Shown piece after piece: positions 58,289 through 64,000 of a stretch of 64,000 bases of DNA. The notes under the pieces were generated by a model. It saw only the letters and a list, made by a program, of their open reading frames with translations. It did not search any database and was not told the origin of the DNA. The stretch's first letter is position 1. The number at the start of each line of letters is the position of its first letter. The position numbers were made by a program, and so were the translations under genes. Source of the stretch: Pegoplata infirma (Eukaryota; Arthropoda; Insecta; Diptera; Anthomyiidae); NCBI GenBank assembly GCA_963921195.1, contig OY992538.1:83017904-83081903 (forward strand), given 5' to 3'.

Positions 58289-60302
58289 GGGTCATTATTA
58301 GTGAAATCAATCATGAATATTTTTGACCCCCTCCGATATTGATAAAATTTGGTTAAGTTCTTACACTACGTAAAAAACTAACAAATGCAAATTTTCAGCC
58401 CTCTAAGTCAACAGGGGCCGAAAATACGAAGGGTCAAAATTTCCCCCAAAGTCTCCCAGTCGCGGCACTTTACACCGTAAAAACTTAATATTGTTGGTTC
58501 TATTATAGCTAGAAAGCCCATTTTGGGTTTGTTTTGAAGCTCATAAAATGCTCTACAAGACCTACCATAACCAAAAAATTTTCGAAAAAAAATAAGGGTT
58601 ACCTCCCTTATTTTAAGGTCGGGATAAAGGGAGGAGAAAATGGGGAGGATGGTATCCCCCGATTTTTTTTTTTACTTGATAATCTTATAGAGAAAGTCCT
58701 AAAGAATATATTCTAAAATTTTTAAGTTGGGACAACAATGGGATCACTCAAAATCAAGTCCTAAAGAATATATTCTAAAATTTTTATGTTGGGACAACAA
58801 TGGGATCGCTCAAAATCAAAATTTTTCACAATTTCCCCTAAAATCTCCAAATCGCAACACTGTTGAACCTTAAAAATTTTATATCATAAGTGCTATTGTA
58901 GCTACAGAGCCCATTTTTGTTTGTTTTAAAGCTTATAGTACGCTCTACAATACCTACCTTAACCAAAAAATTTTAGAAAAAAAGGAAGGGTGCCCCCTTA
59001 TTTAAAGGTCGTGGCAAAGGGTGGAGGAAATGGGGGGAAAGTATCCCCCGATTTTTTTTTACTTGGTATTCTCAAAGTGCAAGTCCTAATGAACATATCC
59101 TAAAATTTTTATGTTGGGACAACAATCACATCGACCAAAATCAAAATTTTTCACAATTTCCCCCAAAATCTCGAAATCGCGACAATCTTGCACACTACAA
59201 ATTTAATATCGTGGACTGTATTGTAGCTACAGAGTCCATTTTTGGCTTGTTTTAAAGCTCTTAATATGCCCTAAAATATTACTATCACAAAAAATAAATA
59301 AAAAAAATGAGGGGTGCCTCTTGTATTAAAATATCGTGGCAAGGGTTGGGGGAAATTGGGAGATAGTATCCCACAATTTTTTTAATCTTGTTTTTTTTAA
59401 AAGAGTAAGTTCTAGAGAGCATATCCTGAAATTTTTATCTTGGGAGTCCAATGGGAGGTGCAAGAATGTCGCGATTTGTTGATTTTGGGGGACAATTTTG
59501 AAAAATTTTGATTTTAGTCGACCCCATTGTTGTCCCAACATAAAAATTGTAGACTATGTTCATTAGGACTTGCACTTTGAGAATACCAAGTAAAAAAAAA
59601 ATCGGGGGATACTTTCCCCCCATTTCCTCCACCCATTGCCACGACCTTCAAATAAGGGGGGGCACCAATTCCTTTTTTTGGAAAATTTTTTTAGTTTTGG
59701 TATGTCTTGTAGAGCGTATTATAAGCTTTAAAACAAAAAAATGGGCTCTTTAGCTACAAAAGCACTTCTGATATAAAATTTTTAAGGTTAAAAGAGTGTT
59801 GCGATTTGGAGATTTTGGGGAAAATTGTGAAAAATTTTGATTTTGAGCGATCCCATTGTTGTCCCAACATAAAAATTTTAGAATATATTCTTTAGGACTT
59901 TCTCTAAAAGATTAGCAAGTAAACAAAAAAAATCGGGGGATACCATCCTCCCCATTTTCTCCTCCGTATATCACGACTTTAAAATAAGGGAGGAAACCCT
60001 TATTTTTTGGTTATGGTAAGTCTTGTAGAGCATATTATGAGCTTCAAAACAAACCAAAAATGGGCTTTCTAGCTATAATAGAACCAACGATATTAAGTTT
60101 TTACGGTGCAAAGTGTCGCGACTGGGAGATTTTGGGGGAAATTTTGACCCTCCGTGTTTTCGCCCACTGTTTACTTAGAGAGCTGAAAATAAGTGTGCGT
60201 CAGTTTATCACTTAGTGTTACAACTAAACCAAATTTCATCAAAATCGGAGGGGGTCACGAAAATTTTTAGCTATTTTTGATTGATTTCACTAAGACTGAC
60301 CC
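58289..60302. mobile_element. 2-kb palindromic foldback element (TIR GGGTCA-T-TTAGTGAAATCAATCA)
   Basis: The ends GGGTCATTATTAGTGAAATC and the complement of GATTTCACTAAGACTGACCC match. The left arm has three diverged ~330-bp units (GTTGGGACAACAATGGGAT, CAAAATCTCCAAATCGC, 'GGGGAAAGTATCCCCCGATTTTT'), and the right arm contains inverted versions of them. The turn lies near 59.43 kb. A GAAA may flank both ends. No coding frame has a recognisable domain. Confidence 0.75.
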
Positions 60303-60890
60303 GAAAGAAAGTTTTTGATAAAAAGAAAAATTTTTTGATGTAAAAAAAAATTGATGAAAAAAAAATTTTTGGTGAGAAAAAAATTGATAATAAAAAATTT
60401 GATGAAAAAAATTGATAAAAAAAATATGATAAAAAAATTTATGAAAAAATATTTTGATGAAAAAAAAATTTGATGAAAAAAAATTAATGAAAAAAAAAGA
60501 TAAAAAAAAAATTATGAAAAAAAAAATTTGATGAAAAAAAAAAATTTATGAAAAAAAAAAATTGATAAAAATATAAAATACTATGATGAAAAAAAAGTTT
60601 GATGACAAAAAATTTATGAAAAAAAAAAAATTTATGGAAAATAAAAATTTGATGGAAAACAAAATGAATGAAAAAAAAGCTGGTGAAAAACGGTTTTATT
60701 CACCACGAGGTGAATTATTATCCAAGTAACAAACCCAAGTTATTAAAATTTTTGGTTTTAAGAAAATGAAAATAGTTATTCTTGTTTTCTTTTTCGTTAA
60801 TTGTTAGCTTATATAGTCAAACTGAGGTGGCGTCCTGCAACTTTTTTTAAAATTAGACACCAGCCTAAAAACATTATCATGTTAAAATAA
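60303..60890. other. A-rich GATGAAAAAA repeat and 1.95-kb-family end fragment
   Basis: 60310-60690 is a degenerate TTGATGAAAAAAAA run. 60745-60890 is the terminal ~145 bp of the 1.95-kb family (AAACTGAGGTGGCGTCCTGC to CATTATCATGTTAAAA), cut off on its 5' side. Confidence 0.65.
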
Positions 60891-61254
60891 AATAAATTTC
60901 AAGCAAAATTAAAAAAAAAAAAAAAAAAAAAAACGGTAAATTTTGAGAAATAAAATATTAAAAAAAAATATTTCCGTGTAAAAATTTTTTTTTGGTAAAA
61001 AAAAAAATCAGCAAAAAATTTTTCGGGGTAAAACGTATTTTAAAACTTGCTTAAATATATATCGGTATTCAATTTGGGTCTTATATGTCAACCAGCAGCC
61101 AAATTAAAGCATTTTGTAGTTTAAGGTTATGTGGAAAGTACCAACATTTTCGATGTGCCCATACATTTTTCTTTATAACTTTTGAACTGCTGAACCTATA
61201 TCGCTCAAATGTAATACAAAACTCTTCGAAGCAACAACAAATAAATATGTTAAG

Positions 61255-61430
61255 TTACAGTCACATCTGTTTAATATTTTGGCCGTGATCACCATTTCAA
61301 CAGACAGACGGACATCGCTAGAATGTCTAAGAATCGATCACTGATCGGTCCCAGACCGATGTTTTAACAAACGGAATTACAAACTTTATATACCCTCTTT
61401 AATGGTAGAAGAGTATGGTATAAAAATATA
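61255..61430 (+). repeat. calyptrate-type dispersed repeat, copy 5 (partial)
   Basis: It shows ACAGACAGACGGACATCGCTAG, AATCGATCACTGATCGG and TATACCCTCTTTAATGGTAG in the family order. The AT-rich sequence from about 61080 with the 67-residue frame may be its diverged 5' part. Confidence 0.6.
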
Positions 61431-63014
61431 AAAACTTCTACTTTAAAACTAAAATATTACGTTAAAACATGTTAAGCACGCGTTTTGAATTCATTTACTC
61501 CATAATGTATCATGGAAATTATCAAGTGCTAAAGCTTGATTTTTGTTTAAGTTTTTCTAATGCTAGGTTATACATTTTTTTATTCTGTCTGTCTCCTTTA
61601 GTATTAAACATTAATACAATCTAAAAAAAATTTTGGTTGAAAAAACAAGTAACGATTTTTTTTTTGGTTTAGATTTAGTTAAATGTATTGCGTGCATGTT
61701 CGATTTAGTTTTTTTTTAAATTTTTTTTAGAACAGTAGGCGGGATTTTCCTAAGGTGAAGTATTTAATATATAATTTATCAATTTATGAATTTAATAAAA
61801 ATGATTTGTGGAGTTGGAATAAAAAGTAAAATTTTTCATATAATTTTTCCCGTGGCTAGTAAATACGGTTAAATAAAGTAATTATAATAATCATGAACTT
61901 GACAACACTATTAATCAATTGCAACAATATTTCGTTATGCGTCCTCTTGTTTTACGGCGATTCATTATTACGGTCTTATAATTTTTTGGAACAAATTTTC
62001 TACCATGGTCTTTATTAAAAAAATTTTACTTGATTTTAATATTTTCCTTAAAAAAGTTTGATTTTTTAAATTTGTATTGACAATTTATGATTTTTGACGT
62101 TATTTTTATTGATTCATGGACAGTAAAAAGTTTTGGGTTAAATTTAAAACCTAGCGGAACACATTTTAAACCACCTTGGAATTAAATTGAAAGTTAAATC
62201 CGAAATGGTTTAAATGTTAAACCACATAGGAATTAAAAATTTGTTTTCTTTACGTTATTTCATTTAGTTTTATTTTAATGCCAAAAAATAATTAAATTTC
62301 TCTCTTAAAAAACTAATAAAAAATAAACGTCAAACGTCATCAACAATTGTATTTCATCAAGTTTAAAATAAACACTTAACAAGGAATTAAAAACAGCTGT
62401 TGTATTGAGTGGGGGAAAAAAAACTTATTCATTCAATGAAAGTGTGGCAAAATGTTTGCAATGCACATAGGGGCAAAATGTAATGTTTTGTGGCATCAAT
62501 TAAACCGCTGAATTTTTATAGACGTTATGCACACCATTTCAAAGAGCATTATTTAAGTTTTAAATTGCGAAAAATTTCGCAAAAACGAAAAATAATAATA
62601 ATTTGTTCGAAGTAAAAAATTTTTGTATGCTTGTATTTTTATATATGGCGATGGATACCGTTAAAACAATTACTGTATTGAAATATCATACATATCAAGC
62701 ATTCCACACCAAATGTTCTACTAAAAAAAAAGTCATGCCGTATGAAGTTAAAATCGTACATTAAAAAGAAAATAAATTAAAAATTAATGGTTTTTTAATA
62801 AAAGGGCTTTGTAGATATAGTATAATAAGTGTTAAACATTTCACTTTCCTAATATTATACAATAATGTAGTATAAAACGTATGCGTATGAGTAATATAAA
62901 TAAATAAAAAAAAATTTGAGTGAGTAGGTTATCATTTTTACTAACAATTTATTTAACATGCTGAGATTAAGCAAACAACTAAACTTTAAGTGGGTGCATC
63001 ATGTGTGCTACAGT
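61431..63014. other. AT-rich sequence without recognised features
   Basis: Both strands were read for splice-linked frames, repeats and transposon ends. Nothing convincing appeared. It is less repetitive than most of the window, so distant regulatory or intronic sequence is possible. Confidence 0.4.
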
Positions 63015-63358
63015 CAGTGTTACCATATATATTTTTGAAAAATCTTATTTTTTCTAAAAAAAACCTTTTTTTTTGTAAAAAAAAACTTTTTTTTGAAAAA
63101 AGTATTAAAATCATTACAAAAAACTCAAAAATTGAATTTTAAATTCAATTTTAACATAAAAAACAAGTTACAGTATAGCGCAGAATGAAAAATAATATTA
63201 AATTTATAAAAAAAATATATTTCTGAAGTAATTTGAGCTTATTTAGAAATTAAATTTTTGTTTTTACCTTTCCAAAAATCTTTTTTTCAGAAAAAAAATC
63301 TTTTTAGGACCTCAAAAAACTTGTAAAAAAAGATAAATCTTGATATATGGCAACACTG
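63015..63358. mobile_element. hAT-like MITE (TIR CAGTGTTRCCATATAT)
   Basis: The ends are CAGTGTTACCATATAT and the complement of ATATATGGCAACACTG, flanked by an exact 8-bp duplication GCTACAGT (63007-63014 and 63359-63366). The interior is A/T-rich with 'AAAAATCTTTTTTT' words and no open frame. Confidence 0.85.
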
Positions 63359-63366
63359 GCTACAGT

Positions 63367-64000
63367 GTTTTTTTTTGCGCGTGACTGACTTTTGCCCCAC
63401 GTTTCAATTATGCAAATATATAAAACAAAATCGCGATCGCGGCATCTAAATATTTTTTTAAAAAATCAAAACTTGTATTTACCAAAGAAACAAATTTAAG
63501 GGATAAGACCTACAAAAAAACAATTTTTTGTGGTCAAATTAGTGTTCAAATTATAACTTAATTATTTTAAAAAAAAAAATATCAAAAAAAATTACCAAAA
63601 AAAAAAAAAGGTAATATTTTTAAAATGCAACTGCACTTCGCGGGCTCATTTGGAGCAAGTTTTAATAAGTGATTCTTGTAAAGAATTATACCACTTACCA
63701 CTGTATAAAAGTAACTAAGGATAATGTAGGATAATTCTCCACTTTTTGACCTTCAAAGTTAGGTTTTGAATAATTTAATTAAAAAAAATGTCTTAGAACG
63801 GCGATAACTAGTTTAATATTCAATGCAATTTGATCAGCATGAACGCAATTTTTTTGTGCTAAATCTACCTTTCCATTCATGTGTATAGTGTCAAATTTTT
63901 TACTGGCATACCTTTCATTTTGAGTTTTCAACTAAAGACTATATTAAATTATTTTTTTGTTTTTTTTTTTAACTTTTTCTAACTTTAACACGATGGTAAG
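63367..64000. other. AT-rich sequence without recognised features
   Basis: No gene, RNA or transposon end is supported in this last stretch. A TGCGCGTGACTGACTTTTGCC phrase and a CGCGATCGCGG word near 63380-63442 stand out only by base composition. Confidence 0.4.

Noticed and set aside
61085..61288. 67-residue frame
   Set aside because: No domain is present. It lies next to a decayed dispersed-repeat copy and its frame is not supported by any codon bias.

Overview
The window looks like part of a very AT-rich, repeat-choked chromosome of a higher (probably calyptrate) fly. Supporting signs are spliceosomal introns, a cyclophilin gene with the animal PPIL2 layout, insect-type non-LTR retrotransposons, and a dispersed repeat with a TCCG/TCTG-rich core next to 'TATACCCTCC' of the kind common in calyptrate genomes. 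Species cannot be decided from the sequence alone.

Only about 4.3 kb (44.57-48.86 kb) is conventional gene space. A four-exon PPIL2-type U-box cyclophilin gene runs on +. It meets, tail to tail, a - strand locus that appears to be dicistronic: a 68-residue LYR-motif protein resembling the mammalian MIEF1 microprotein, then 26 nt later the ATG of a mitochondrial GGQ-domain rescue factor (MTRFR/C12orf65 type). The PPIL2 promoter region and first coding exon are duplicated about 10 kb upstream (34514-34545), with a Helitron and a LINE lying between the two copies.

The rest is nested transposable elements and tandem repeats. Layout: 0.4-16.0 kb, two inverted copies of a 1.95-kb element with three tRNA-like blocks, enclosing a truncated LINE, MITEs and short-period arrays; 16.1-19.0 kb, a tandem array holding two inverted Tc1/mariner-like MITEs; 22-25 kb, nested TATA-rich MITEs with tRNA-like modules; 26.8-34.1 kb, several kb of a ~36-bp satellite with a SINE and a 2-kb hAT-like element inserted; 34.8-40.1 kb, a non-autonomous Helitron carrying a foldback element and a hAT-like element; 40.3-43.9 kb, a LINE broken by one nonsense codon; 49.5-60.3 kb, several large palindromic (foldback) elements; 61-64 kb, mostly featureless AT-rich DNA.

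At least ten insertions have TIRs of the CAGNG/TAGNG type and 8-bp flanking duplications, read directly off the sequence. No intact transposase was seen, so all of them would need help from elsewhere. The most biologically interesting points are the LYR/release-factor dicistronic locus, the PPIL2 first-exon duplication, and the recurrence of one palindromic core (TCAGA-N-TCTGA) in nearly all the unrelated-looking satellite arrays, including one inside a PPIL2 intron.
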